Translations under genes and position numbers: made by a program | The notes under the pieces: generated by a model | Told to the model about the DNA's origin: nothing | The model's input: only the letters and a program-made list of their open reading frames with translations | The model's database searches: none | Source of the DNA: Bhargavaea ullalensis | GTDB taxonomy: Bacteria; Bacillota; Bacilli; Bacillales_A; Planococcaceae | NCBI RefSeq assembly: GCF_040545425.1 | Contig: NZ_JBEPLW010000024.1 | Reading direction: 5' to 3' (one strand) | Length of the DNA: 36,614 nucleotides | Shown: positions 30,289-36,614 of the stretch, piece by piece | Layout: every line of letters begins with the position of its first letter | Position numbering within the stretch: position 1 is the stretch's first letter

Positions 30289-30804
30289 ATGGGGAAAATC
30301 AACCTGGCGGAAGGCGTCAAGCTGAAAAGCATCCTGACAAAGCGCATTCATGAACTGACGGAAGAAATGCAGCGCAATGCGTTCGTCCTTGTGGAGAAAG
30401 GCACTCAACCGGTCCCGGCCAAGCGGCCGCTTGAGGCGATCGAACGGGAACTTGAAGGGGTGCGCAAAGACAGCCGCACGCTCGACCGGCTCATCTACCG
30501 CGCGAACGTCGACAATGAAGTGGCGTTCGGCGATGAAAAACTGCCGATCGTGGAAGCCATCGAACTCGCCACACAGCTCCGCGCGAAGGCCCAGCTTTAT
30601 AAAAACCTGTCGCTTTCCAATAAAGAAGAGATCCAGTACGGCTACGCGGAAGGCACGGTCATTTACCGGCTGGCCACATTCGATCCGGAGGAATACCGGA
30701 AAAAGGCCGAGGAAGCCGAGCGCCAGGCACATAAACTGTCCAACGCCGTGAATGCGAAAAACTACTCAGTTACACTCGACTTTGACGACAGCTCCTATTT
30801 CTGA
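30289..30804 (+). CDS. DIP1984-like family protein
   Basis: A 171-residue, mostly helical protein: LAEGVKLKSILTKRIHELTE at the N-terminus, RTLDRLIYRANVDNE in the middle, and the closing ANAKNYSVTLDF-like stretch (NAVNAKNYSVTLDFDD). This pattern is that of the DIP1984/septicolysin-like family, for which no function is established. Coiled-coil regions are likely at about 8-65 and 138-160. ATG follows the upstream TAA without gap, so it is coupled to the B3/B4 gene; the link suggests a shared role, perhaps around tRNA or nucleotides. Confidence 0.72.
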   Translation: MGKINLAEGVKLKSILTKRIHELTEEMQRNAFVLVEKGTQPVPAKRPLEAIERELEGVRKDSRTLDRLIYRANVDNEVAFGDEKLPIVEAIELATQLRAKAQLYKNLSLSNKEEIQYGYAEGTVIYRLATFDPEEYRKKAEEAERQAHKLSNAVNAKNYSVTLDFDDSSYF

Positions 30805-30970
30805 CCGTCTTCTCCGGACCGGTGAGAGTCCGTTCCGGGGCATGGCCCGGGCGCATTTAATCCGTATGCGAAACCGATTCCCGTTCACCCGTTCCACTGT
30901 GACCCATCACCCATGACCAACCAGTGCGAACGCAATGAACCTCAATCGTTTGCTCTGCGTCCGCCCATGG
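30805..30970. other. Gap with no gene seen
   Basis: A 166-nt stretch after the DIP1984-like gene. It contains CGGACcggtgagaGTCCG, a small stem without a T-run, and nothing else I can support. Confidence 0.5.
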
Positions 30971-31008
30971 AAAACGCCCCGGCCGCTTTTGCGGTGACGG
31001 GGCGTTTT
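30971..31008. terminator. Bidirectional terminator
   Basis: AAAACGCCCCG pairs with CGGGGCGTTTT, with extra pairing (GC/GC) inside. It ends the small membrane protein gene on the minus strand and possibly the B3/B4 operon on the plus strand. Confidence 0.88.
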
Positions 31009-31025
31009 CAACTTTTGGGCAACCT

Positions 31026-31274
31026 TCAGCTCAGCATGGCGTAGAACAGGTAAAGGCCGAAACCGCCGAGTGAGATCATCATCCCGAGAGCGAGTTCGGC
31101 ACTTGTCCACTTTTCATCCCGGTCTGCATTTTCCACCCAGCGTCCTGCTTCCACTTCTGCACCCAGGCTTTCCTGCTCTTCGATCTGCTTGATCATCTTG
31201 CGTCCCCTCTCCTCGAGGGCGAAGTTGAACAGCACGACCGGGATGAGCAGGAGGAACAAACCGATCAGTTGCAT
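31026..31274 (-). CDS. Small two-helix membrane protein
   Basis: 82 residues: helix at about 2-20, a charged cytoplasmic or outer loop of about 40 residues (RGRKMIKQIEEQESLGAEVE), and a second helix at about 59-81. AAAGGAAG precedes the ATG. Single gene with a strong terminator. No family recognised. Confidence 0.7.
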   Translation of the reverse strand: MQLIGLFLLLIPVVLFNFALEERGRKMIKQIEEQESLGAEVEAGRWVENADRDEKWTSAELALGMMISLGGFGLYLFYAMLS

Positions 31275-31389
31275 GTCGTCCGTCTTCCTTTCCGGTTCAG
31301 GTTGGGTGATTCCGCGGAGTCATGCGGATTCCTCTGTATTCAACTGTTCCCCCTTTTCCCTGAATTCATCCCCTTGGTTTTGAAACCGG

Positions 31390-31421
31390 AAAAGCCCCCG
31401 TCCGCAAAAGCGGACGGGGGC
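31390..31421 (-). terminator. Terminator of the SDR gene
   Basis: A perfect 12-bp stem GCCCCCGTCCGC / GCGGACGGGGGC with loop AAAA, followed on the minus strand by TTTTCC. Confidence 0.88.
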
Positions 31422-31439
31422 CTGATCTATTCCAGCCGA

Positions 31440-32177
31440 TCACATAGCAGTGAGTCCGCCGTCGATGACGAACTCGGCACCGGTGGAATAGCTGGATTCG
31501 TCAGATGCCAGGAAGAGGACCATGTTGCTCACTTCCTCGGGTTGGGCCATCCGCCGCATCGGGATGTGCTTGGCGAATTCTTTGATCGTGTCCACGGCAT
31601 CTCCCTGCGTGACCATCGGCGTTTCGATGACGCCCGGATGGACGGAGTTCACACGGATGCCGAGCGGGGACAGCTGCAGTGCGGCCGCTTTCGTCAGTCC
31701 GCGTACAGCGAACTTCGTATCCGTATAACCCGCCGCGCCGCCGACGAGCCCGTTCATCGAAGAAATGTTGATGATTGAACCGCCGCCGGCTTCCTTCATC
31801 GCCGGTGCCGCGGCTTTGATGCCGAGGAAGACGGAAACCTGGTTGATGTTGACGATCTTCCGGTAATCATCTTCCGTCATGTCGAAGATCGACTTGCTCA
31901 TGCTGATGCCCGCATTGTTGACGAGAATATCCGGTGCGCCAAACGTGTTTTGCGTTTCCTGGATGACCCTTTCCCAATCCCCTGCATTCGTCACATCCTG
32001 CTTAACGAATCGCACAGATTCTTCTCCGAGTTCTTCGGCCAACTTCCTGCCGCCTTCCTCGTTCAGGTCCGTGAAGACGACTTTCGCGCCTTCATCCACG
32101 AACAAGCGGACGTGCGAAGCCCCCATTCCCTGCGCCGCACCGGTCACGATTGCCACTTTACCTTTGAGTCTGTTCAT
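31440..32177 (-). CDS. SDR-family NAD-dependent oxidoreductase
   Basis: A 245-residue classical short-chain dehydrogenase: T12GAAQGMG19 nucleotide motif, D37 after strand 2 (NAD rather than NADP preference), N87NAG, S139/S140, Y151xxxK155 (YTDTK) and HPGVIETPM. The loop between the catalytic Ser and Tyr is about two residues shorter than usual. The substrate is unknown; similar proteins act on hydroxysteroids, butanediol or cyclic alcohols. AGGAGGAATGGAAC precedes the ATG. A 22-bp palindrome covers its -10, suggesting TetR-type control. Single gene. Confidence 0.9.
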   Translation of the reverse strand: MNRLKGKVAIVTGAAQGMGASHVRLFVDEGAKVVFTDLNEEGGRKLAEELGEESVRFVKQDVTNAGDWERVIQETQNTFGAPDILVNNAGISMSKSIFDMTEDDYRKIVNINQVSVFLGIKAAAPAMKEAGGGSIINISSMNGLVGGAAGYTDTKFAVRGLTKAAALQLSPLGIRVNSVHPGVIETPMVTQGDAVDTIKEFAKHIPMRRMAQPEEVSNMVLFLASDESSYSTGAEFVIDGGLTAM

Positions 32178-32200
32178 GTTCCATTCCTCCTGTTCTGACC

Positions 32201-32222
32201 TTTAGTATAGCGTTAAACTAAA
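32201..32222. promoter_or_regulatory. 22-bp palindromic operator over the SDR promoter
   Basis: TTTAGTATA-GCGT-TAAACTAAA has 9-bp arms with one mismatch. The minus-strand -10 TATACT lies inside (32204-32209). The shape and place fit a TetR-family operator. Confidence 0.6.
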
Positions 32223-32316
32223 TGTTCTACACGCAACAGGAACCGGATTATATCCTCTGTCATCAAATCTTCCCTATTTCGCAACACGGCTGTCAAGAAC
32301 AGGGCCGTCCGGGGAT

Positions 32317-32350
32317 TAAAAAAACACCAAGCCGCTTCCGGCCGGCGTTT
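32317..32350 (-). terminator. Terminator of the 40-aa ORF
   Basis: On the minus strand ACGCC..CCG pairs with CGG..GGTGT, followed by TTTTTTTAA. Confidence 0.75.
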
Positions 32351-32351
32351 C

Positions 32352-32474
32352 TCATGCCCGTTTTTTCTTGAGCGAATCAAAAATCTTATGGGCTTCCGCC
32401 TTTGCACGTTTCGGGTCTTTGCCGAAGACGGTAATCAGTTTGTTTTCAATGATAAAGTTCCATTGACGAGTCAT
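32352..32474 (-). CDS. Small basic protein (40 aa)
   Basis: ATG at 32474 after CAGGTGG (5 nt). The product starts MTRQWNFIIENKLITVFGK and ends IFDSLKKKRA. The first half is beta-like and the second half a basic amphipathic helix (DPKRAKAEAHKIFDSLKKK). A terminator begins at the stop. It looks like one of the conserved small Bacillales proteins, but I cannot name it. Confidence 0.7.
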   Translation of the reverse strand: MTRQWNFIIENKLITVFGKDPKRAKAEAHKIFDSLKKKRA

Positions 32475-32554
32475 GTTATCCACCTGCCTTTAAAAAACTA
32501 CGCTTAATTCTTATACCCCTTCCCCTCACTCTTAAACATCCATCTCGCAATTGA

Positions 32555-32594
32555 AAGCCGCCGGCAGGTTCTCATCTGGAACCGCCGGCGGCTT
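32555..32594. terminator. Terminator of the DHA2 transporter gene
   Basis: AAGCCGCCGGCaGGTTC pairs with GGAACCgCCGGCGGCTT across a 6-nt loop, directly at the stop codon side of the transporter gene. Confidence 0.85.
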
Positions 32595-32596
32595 GA

Positions 32597-34012
32597 TCAG
32601 TCGGATGCCGATGTTTTTAATTTTCCGAGCCGGAGCGCCAGATAAAGGCCTGCAAGGGCCAGGACACCCGCAACGACAAACGAAACGCGGATTCCGCCCA
32701 TCAGTGCCGTGTGATCGGCAGGGCTGTGCATCAGTCCCGCGGCACCGGTCATCACCGACACGAGCAATGCCGTCCCGATCGACCCGCCGATCTGACGGAA
32801 TGTGTTGTCCATGGCGGTTCCATGCGCAATCAGCCGGCTTGGCAGCGAGTTGATGCCTGCCGTGCTGAGGGGCATCATGAGCATTGACAAGCCCGCCATC
32901 CGCAGGGCGAACACAAATCCCAGCCAGGCGAGCGGCGTGTCTTCATGCATGACGATGAACGGGATTGTCGTCAGTACTTGCAGGCCGAATCCCGTGATCG
33001 CCAGACGACCCGGTCCCACCCTGTCAAAAATCCGGCCGGCGACCGGCGACATCGCCCCCATGGCGACTGCGCCGGGAAGCAGCAGGAGACCGGATTCCAG
33101 TGCAGACCCGCCGCGCACATTCTGGACGTAAAACGGCAGAAGCGTCTCCGTCCCGATCAGAAGGGCAAACACAATCATGCCCATCGGAATGATCAGCCGG
33201 TAGATGCCGGAGCCGAACACGCCGAAGTTAAGCACCGGCGACTTCAGCAGCAGCTGGCGCCGGATGAACAGGAACAGCGAAACAGCTCCGACAAGGAATG
33301 TTCCGATCACGGCCGGGCTCAGCCACCCCTCCGCCCCGATGCTGCTGAACGCATACAGCAGGCCGCCGAAGCCGAGCGTCGAGAGGACTACCGACAGAAG
33401 ATCAATCCGGACATCCCTCTGCACGGTGACATTTTTCATGACGGTGGAAGCCAGGAGCACGTTGATCAGAGCCAGCGGCAGGACGATATAAAAGAGCGCA
33501 CGCCATGAATAATGGTTGAGGACCCATCCGGACAAAGTCGGACCGATCGCTGGCGCAAAGCCGATCGCCAGCCCGACCAGCCCCATGACGGAACCGCGCT
33601 TTTGGATTGGGAAAATCGTCAGCAGCACCGTCTGCATGAGCGGCATCATCATCCCCGCTCCGGCCGCCTGCACGATGCGGGCGATGATCAAAGTGAAGAA
33701 AGTGGGTGCGAGCGCCCCGATGAGCGTGCCGGCGGCGAACAGCAGGTTGGCGACGATGAGCAGCCGCTTGCTGGAGAACCGGTCGATGAGAAACGCCGTA
33801 ACCGGTATGAGGATCCCGTTGGTCAACAGAAAGACGGTCGTCAGCCACTGCGCCTGATCAGGCCCGATCCTGAAGTCGTCCATAATCGGTGGCAGGGCGA
33901 CGATGAGCAGGGTTTGATTGAGAAGCGAGACAAACGCGCCCGCAATCAGGATGAAGACGATGAGATTCCGGTTGTAGGCCGGAGCCGGCTTTGAAGGCTG
34001 GCGTTCGGTCAT
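32597..34012 (-). CDS. DHA2-family MFS drug exporter (EmrB/QacA/LmrB type)
   Basis: A 471-residue transporter with about 14 helices. The N-terminal FVSLLNQTLLIVALPPI is the DHA2 motif-1 variant, and GFAPAIGPTLSGWVL is antiporter motif C. It exports drugs or lipophilic compounds with protons; the substrate is unknown. GGAGGT lies 8 nt before the ATG. It starts 42 nt after the ClC gene on the same strand and no terminator is seen between, so co-transcription with the ClC gene is possible. Confidence 0.9.
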   Translation of the reverse strand: MTERQPSKPAPAYNRNLIVFILIAGAFVSLLNQTLLIVALPPIMDDFRIGPDQAQWLTTVFLLTNGILIPVTAFLIDRFSSKRLLIVANLLFAAGTLIGALAPTFFTLIIARIVQAAGAGMMMPLMQTVLLTIFPIQKRGSVMGLVGLAIGFAPAIGPTLSGWVLNHYSWRALFYIVLPLALINVLLASTVMKNVTVQRDVRIDLLSVVLSTLGFGGLLYAFSSIGAEGWLSPAVIGTFLVGAVSLFLFIRRQLLLKSPVLNFGVFGSGIYRLIIPMGMIVFALLIGTETLLPFYVQNVRGGSALESGLLLLPGAVAMGAMSPVAGRIFDRVGPGRLAITGFGLQVLTTIPFIVMHEDTPLAWLGFVFALRMAGLSMLMMPLSTAGINSLPSRLIAHGTAMDNTFRQIGGSIGTALLVSVMTGAAGLMHSPADHTALMGGIRVSFVVAGVLALAGLYLALRLGKLKTSASD

Positions 34013-34054
34013 GATGGAGTACCTCCGCTTTGCTTGAGTTGGTGAAAAGATATT

Positions 34055-35434
34055 TTATCGGAACGGCCTTTGTCCTCTTCCGCCCGGCTGACCGCGGCGC
34101 CGGCGGTGGCGGATGCGCCTGAGTTTCCTCAGAAGGCCGTAGGAGATGTGTACTTCTTCTTTTTCCAGAGAGACATTCGGATGAAGTGTCATCCAGATCG
34201 ACTTGGAATACGCGACCATTTGATCCGGATACACGCTCCGGTGGCCAATGACGATAAATGCAGCCAGGCAGGCGGCGGCAACGTAAATGCCGGCGTTCAT
34301 CCCGAACAGTTCCAGTCCCATGAAAATAGCGGCGACCGGCGTATTCGAAGCGGAGGCGACGACCGACACCATGCCGACCGCCGCACCGAGCACCGGATCC
34401 ACGCCGAGCAGATGGGCAAATGCATTTCCCGCCAGCGCGCCGATGACGAATTGCGGCGTAACGATGCCTCCGTAGAATCCGGAACCGAGCGTGATTGCGA
34501 CGAGAAGCATCTTCCAGAGGAATCCAAAATAGCGCGTGCTTTCCCCCTGCAGCGCCTCCTGCATGACGGGAAGGCTGAGACCCAAATAACCGCCGGGAAT
34601 CCAAAGGATGAGCAGGGAGACGATCAGGCCCCCGATGAGCGGCATGAGCGGCGGCCAGATTCCGTACTTGATCTGGACAAGCTGGAAAACGAGCCGGGTC
34701 TGCTCAAACAGCTCGATGAACAGCCAGGCCACGAGCCCGCACATAATACCGATCAAAATAACTTTGATGAAAAGCGACGATGAGCCTTCGAACAGCCCAA
34801 TCGGAAAGTAGTCATAGCTGACACCCCATAGCTTGCTGATCTCAAATGAAACCATACCGGCGATAAAAGCCGGGAAAATGACGTCCTGGCGAAGCCGGCC
34901 GATGATCAGCACTTCCACGCCGTAAATCGCACCCGACAGCGGCGTGCCGAACACACTCGCAAAACCGGCGCTCACTCCGCAGGCGACCATCCGCTTCTGC
35001 AGTTCGGGAGAGAGCCGGAACAGCCGGCCGAGCAATGAGGCGACCGAGCCCCCGATGTGCGAACAGGGCCCCTCCTTGCCTGCCGAGCCGCCGGAAGACA
35101 AGGTGATCAGTGCGGCCGCCGGCTTGATCAGCATCGTCTTAAACGGCATTCGCCCCGACTGTTCATGGATGGCGGCGATGGTCGAATCCTTCAGCCCTTC
35201 AAAGCGGCGGTAGCCATAGTACAAAAGAAGCCCGTTCAGCAATCCGCCCGCCGGCAGCAGGATCATCCGCAGTGCCGGCGGGACGGATTCCGAACGTCCG
35301 AGCAAATAGTCCAGCATGAGCAGAAACCAGCTGGTCGCCGATCCGACGACGAGCCCCGCCACTGCCGCAAGCACAGTCCACCGGGCAAGCGTTGCCATCA
35401 TCACGAGCGGTTCCAGGTATTTGACGCGCCTCAC
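34055..35434 (-). CDS. ClC-family chloride channel / H+ antiporter
   Basis: A 459-residue ClC protein with about 10-12 helices. The selectivity and gating motif is SGGSAGKEGP with gating Glu121; a second Glu (E174, in AIYGVEVLI) sits near the inner proton-pathway position of antiporters. The third region is GSGFYGGIVTPQFVIGA. There is no CBS domain. The last 20 residues are Arg-rich (RIRHRRRRGQPGGRG), which is unusual and could be a degenerate tail. The start is GTG at 35434 with GGAAGTGA upstream. A minus-strand TATAAT lies at 35503-35508 with a poor -35. Confidence 0.88.
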   Translation of the reverse strand: MRRVKYLEPLVMMATLARWTVLAAVAGLVVGSATSWFLLMLDYLLGRSESVPPALRMILLPAGGLLNGLLLYYGYRRFEGLKDSTIAAIHEQSGRMPFKTMLIKPAAALITLSSGGSAGKEGPCSHIGGSVASLLGRLFRLSPELQKRMVACGVSAGFASVFGTPLSGAIYGVEVLIIGRLRQDVIFPAFIAGMVSFEISKLWGVSYDYFPIGLFEGSSSLFIKVILIGIMCGLVAWLFIELFEQTRLVFQLVQIKYGIWPPLMPLIGGLIVSLLILWIPGGYLGLSLPVMQEALQGESTRYFGFLWKMLLVAITLGSGFYGGIVTPQFVIGALAGNAFAHLLGVDPVLGAAVGMVSVVASASNTPVAAIFMGLELFGMNAGIYVAAACLAAFIVIGHRSVYPDQMVAYSKSIWMTLHPNVSLEKEEVHISYGLLRKLRRIRHRRRRGQPGGRGQRPFR

Positions 35435-35571
35435 AAAAGGTCACTTCCAGTGTGTTGGGTTGTTGGATCATAAAAACGAAGGAAAGTCCTTCATACTGCC
35501 GATTATACCGCAGTTCGTCCACTTTCCCACAGGCCGGGGACCAGCCGGTGGACAGCGTGGGCGGGCATACG

Positions 35572-35605
35572 AAAAAAGCGCCGGATACCGGAGTATCTGG
35601 CGCTT
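35572..35605 (-). terminator. Terminator of the tRNA cluster
   Basis: On the minus strand AAGCGCCaGATAC pairs with GTATCcGGCGCTT, followed by TTTTTT. It lies 18 nt after the tRNA-Leu CCA. Confidence 0.92.
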
Positions 35606-35622
35606 GGATGATTTGCTTTGTA

Positions 35623-35707
35623 TGGTACCGGTGGTCGGGATCGAACCGACACTCCTCACGGAACACGATTTTGAGTCGTGCGCGTCTGCCAATTCCGCCA
35701 CACCGGC
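35623..35707 (-). tRNA. tRNA-Leu(CAA)
   Basis: 85 nt with a long variable arm, anticodon CAA in GACTCAAAATC, T-loop GGTTCGATCCC, 3' ACCA encoded. Last tRNA of the cluster. Confidence 0.97.
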
Positions 35708-35736
35708 ATGATGTAAAATCATGCAAAAATAAAAAA

Positions 35737-35810
35737 TGGAGGCGGCAACCGGACTCGAACCGGTGGTAAGGGAGTTGCAGTCCCTGGCCTTACCGCTTGG
35801 CTATGCCGCC
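35737..35810 (-). tRNA. tRNA-Cys(GCA)
   Basis: 74 nt. Acceptor GGCGGCA, anticodon GCA in GACTGCAACTC, T-arm GGTTCGAGTCC, 3' TCCA encoded. Confidence 0.97.
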
Positions 35811-35821
35811 AAATAAAAAAG

Positions 35822-35896
35822 TGGAGCGGAAGACGGGATTCGAACCCGCGACCCCCACCTTGGCAAGGTGGTATTCTACCACTGAACTACTTCCGC
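35822..35896 (-). tRNA. tRNA-Gly(GCC)
   Basis: 75 nt. Acceptor GCGGAAG, anticodon GCC in CTTGCCAAG, T-arm GGTTCGAATCC, 3' TCCA encoded. Confidence 0.97.
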
Positions 35897-35903
35897 ATAA
35901 AAA

Positions 35904-35975
35904 CTGGGGTAGCTGGATTCGAACCAACGAATGACGGAGTCAAAGTCCGTTGCCTTACCGCTTGGCTATACCCCA
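35904..35975 (-). tRNA. tRNA-Gln(TTG), CCA not encoded
   Basis: 72 nt. Acceptor TGGGGTA/TACCCCA, anticodon TTG in GACTTTGACTC, discriminator G, then TTTTTATG instead of CCA. It is the only gene in the cluster without an encoded CCA end, so it needs CCA-adding enzyme. Confidence 0.95.
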
Positions 35976-35976
35976 A

Positions 35977-36053
35977 TGGGGCGACTGATGGGAATCGAAC
36001 CCACGAATGCCGGAACCACAATCCGGTGCGTTAACCACTTCGCCACAATCGCC
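35977..36053 (-). tRNA. tRNA-His(GTG), downstream copy
   Basis: 77 nt including the G-1 that pairs with C73. Anticodon GTG in GATTGTGGTTC, 3' CCA encoded. It differs from the copy at 36099 by one base (CCGGCATTCG against CCGGCACTCG). Confidence 0.96.
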
Positions 36054-36098
36054 ATAACAATATTTGGTTGACCACAGATCCGGTTGGATCATCAGGGA

Positions 36099-36175
36099 TG
36101 GGGCGACTGATGGGAATCGAACCCACGAGTGCCGGAACCACAATCCGGTGCGTTAACCACTTCGCCACAATCGCC
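36099..36175 (-). tRNA. tRNA-His(GTG), upstream copy
   Basis: 77 nt, near-identical to the copy at 35977-36053 and separated from it by 45 nt. Anticodon GTG, 3' CCA encoded. Confidence 0.96.
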
Positions 36176-36187
36176 ATCAGTCAAAAA

Positions 36188-36261
36188 TGGCAGGGGCAGT
36201 AGGAGTCGAACCCACAACGGAGGTTTTGGAGACCTCTGTTTTACCATTAAACTATGCCCCT
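36188..36261 (-). tRNA. tRNA-Trp(CCA)
   Basis: 74 nt. Acceptor AGGGGCA, anticodon CCA in GTCTCCAAAAC, T-arm GGTTCGACTCC, 3' GCCA encoded. Confidence 0.97.
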
Positions 36262-36266
36262 ATGGA

Positions 36267-36350
36267 TGGTGGAGGGGGGCAGATTCGAACTGCCGAACCC
36301 GAAGGAGCGGATTTACAGTCCGCCGCGTTTAGCCACTTCGCTACCCCTCC
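36267..36350 (-). tRNA. tRNA-Tyr(GTA)
   Basis: 84 nt with a long variable arm, anticodon GTA in GACTGTAAATC, 3' ACCA encoded. Confidence 0.97.
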
Positions 36351-36355
36351 ACAAG

Positions 36356-36431
<76 letters not shown>

Positions 36432-36434
36432 ACA

Positions 36435-36510
36435 TGGTGGCTTGGGACGGAATCGAACCGCCGACACAAGGATTTTCAGTCCTTTGCTCTACCGACTGAG
36501 CTACCAAGCC
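36435..36510 (-). tRNA. tRNA-Phe(GAA)
   Basis: 76 nt. Acceptor GGCTTGG, anticodon GAA in GACTGAAAATC, 3' ACCA encoded. Confidence 0.97.
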
Positions 36511-36532
36511 AACACAAACTATGTATAAAAAA

Positions 36533-36608
36533 TGGCGGTCCCGACGGGAATCGAACCCGCGATCTCCTGCGTGACAGGCAGGCATGTTAACCGCTACACC
36601 ACGGGACC
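36533..36608 (-). tRNA. tRNA-Asp(GTC)
   Basis: 76 nt. Acceptor GGTCCCG, anticodon GTC in GCCTGTCACGC, 3' GCCA encoded. The cluster (Asp, Phe, Thr, Tyr, Trp, His, Gln, Gly, Cys, Leu) keeps the order of large Bacillus tRNA operons and probably continues upstream beyond the window. Confidence 0.97.
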
Positions 36609-36614
36609 ATTGGT

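Noticed and set aside
30805..30970. Small gene in the gap after the DIP1984-like gene
   Set aside because: No ribosome site with a convincing frame; only a weak stem without T-run.

Overview
The window looks like chromosome of a moderately GC-rich member of the Bacillales, most likely Planococcaceae (Planococcus/Bhargavaea-like). The basis is Bacillus-type genes (yheA, yheB, yheE, bmrBCD, yhcX, bdbC, trmL, queG), GGAGG-type ribosome sites, many Rho-independent terminators and a Bacillus-order tRNA cluster. The yhe block resembles that of B. subtilis, but sspB and yheCD (spore functions) are not seen, which hints at a non-sporulating lineage. The species assignment is inference.

Layout. 1-85: 5' end of a group II intron lying directly behind the yheBA terminator. 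124-4775: yheA, yheB, a ferritin-like protein, yheE, two tiny ORFs and a membrane-anchored beta-lactamase-fold serine hydrolase. 4841-6118: an MFS transporter. 6285-10005: a visibly AT-rich island with one operon: a secreted 130-residue protein, three polytopic membrane proteins and one ABC ATPase. 10139-13994: bmrBCD, a heterodimeric multidrug ABC exporter behind a leader-peptide attenuator. 14148-16626: chromate transporter and an rRNA methyltransferase. 16831-19748: CNNM/CBS transporter, CDF metal exporter and a small membrane protein. 19825-23873: acidic lipoprotein, YhcX, a BdbC/thioredoxin pair and an RluA-type pseudouridine synthase. 23879-24655: two tandem arrays built of alternating 20-21 nt monomers, plus a MITE-like element. 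24775-34012: aldo/keto reductase, AzgA-type purine permease, trmL-queG, a B3/B4 protein with a DIP1984-like protein, SDR, DHA2 drug exporter and several small ORFs. 34055-35434: ClC channel/antiporter. 35623-36608: eleven tRNA genes on the minus strand, including a tandem tRNA-His duplication.

Working together. Toxic-compound and metal handling dominates: BmrCD, MFS, DHA2, ChrA, CDF, CNNM and ClC. The part that looks most like an undescribed system is the AT-rich island. Its ATPase has an acidic residue where the Q-loop glutamine normally sits, as in LanF-type bacteriocin self-protection ATPases. It is co-transcribed with a Sec-secreted, cysteine-free protein, so a bacteriocin-like product with its own immunity/export pump is the working hypothesis. 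Several RNA-level control elements are also visible: the bmrB attenuator, a 13-bp inverted repeat that covers the chrA ribosome site, and a hairpin that may bridge a distant Shine-Dalgarno to the TTG start of the CNNM gene.
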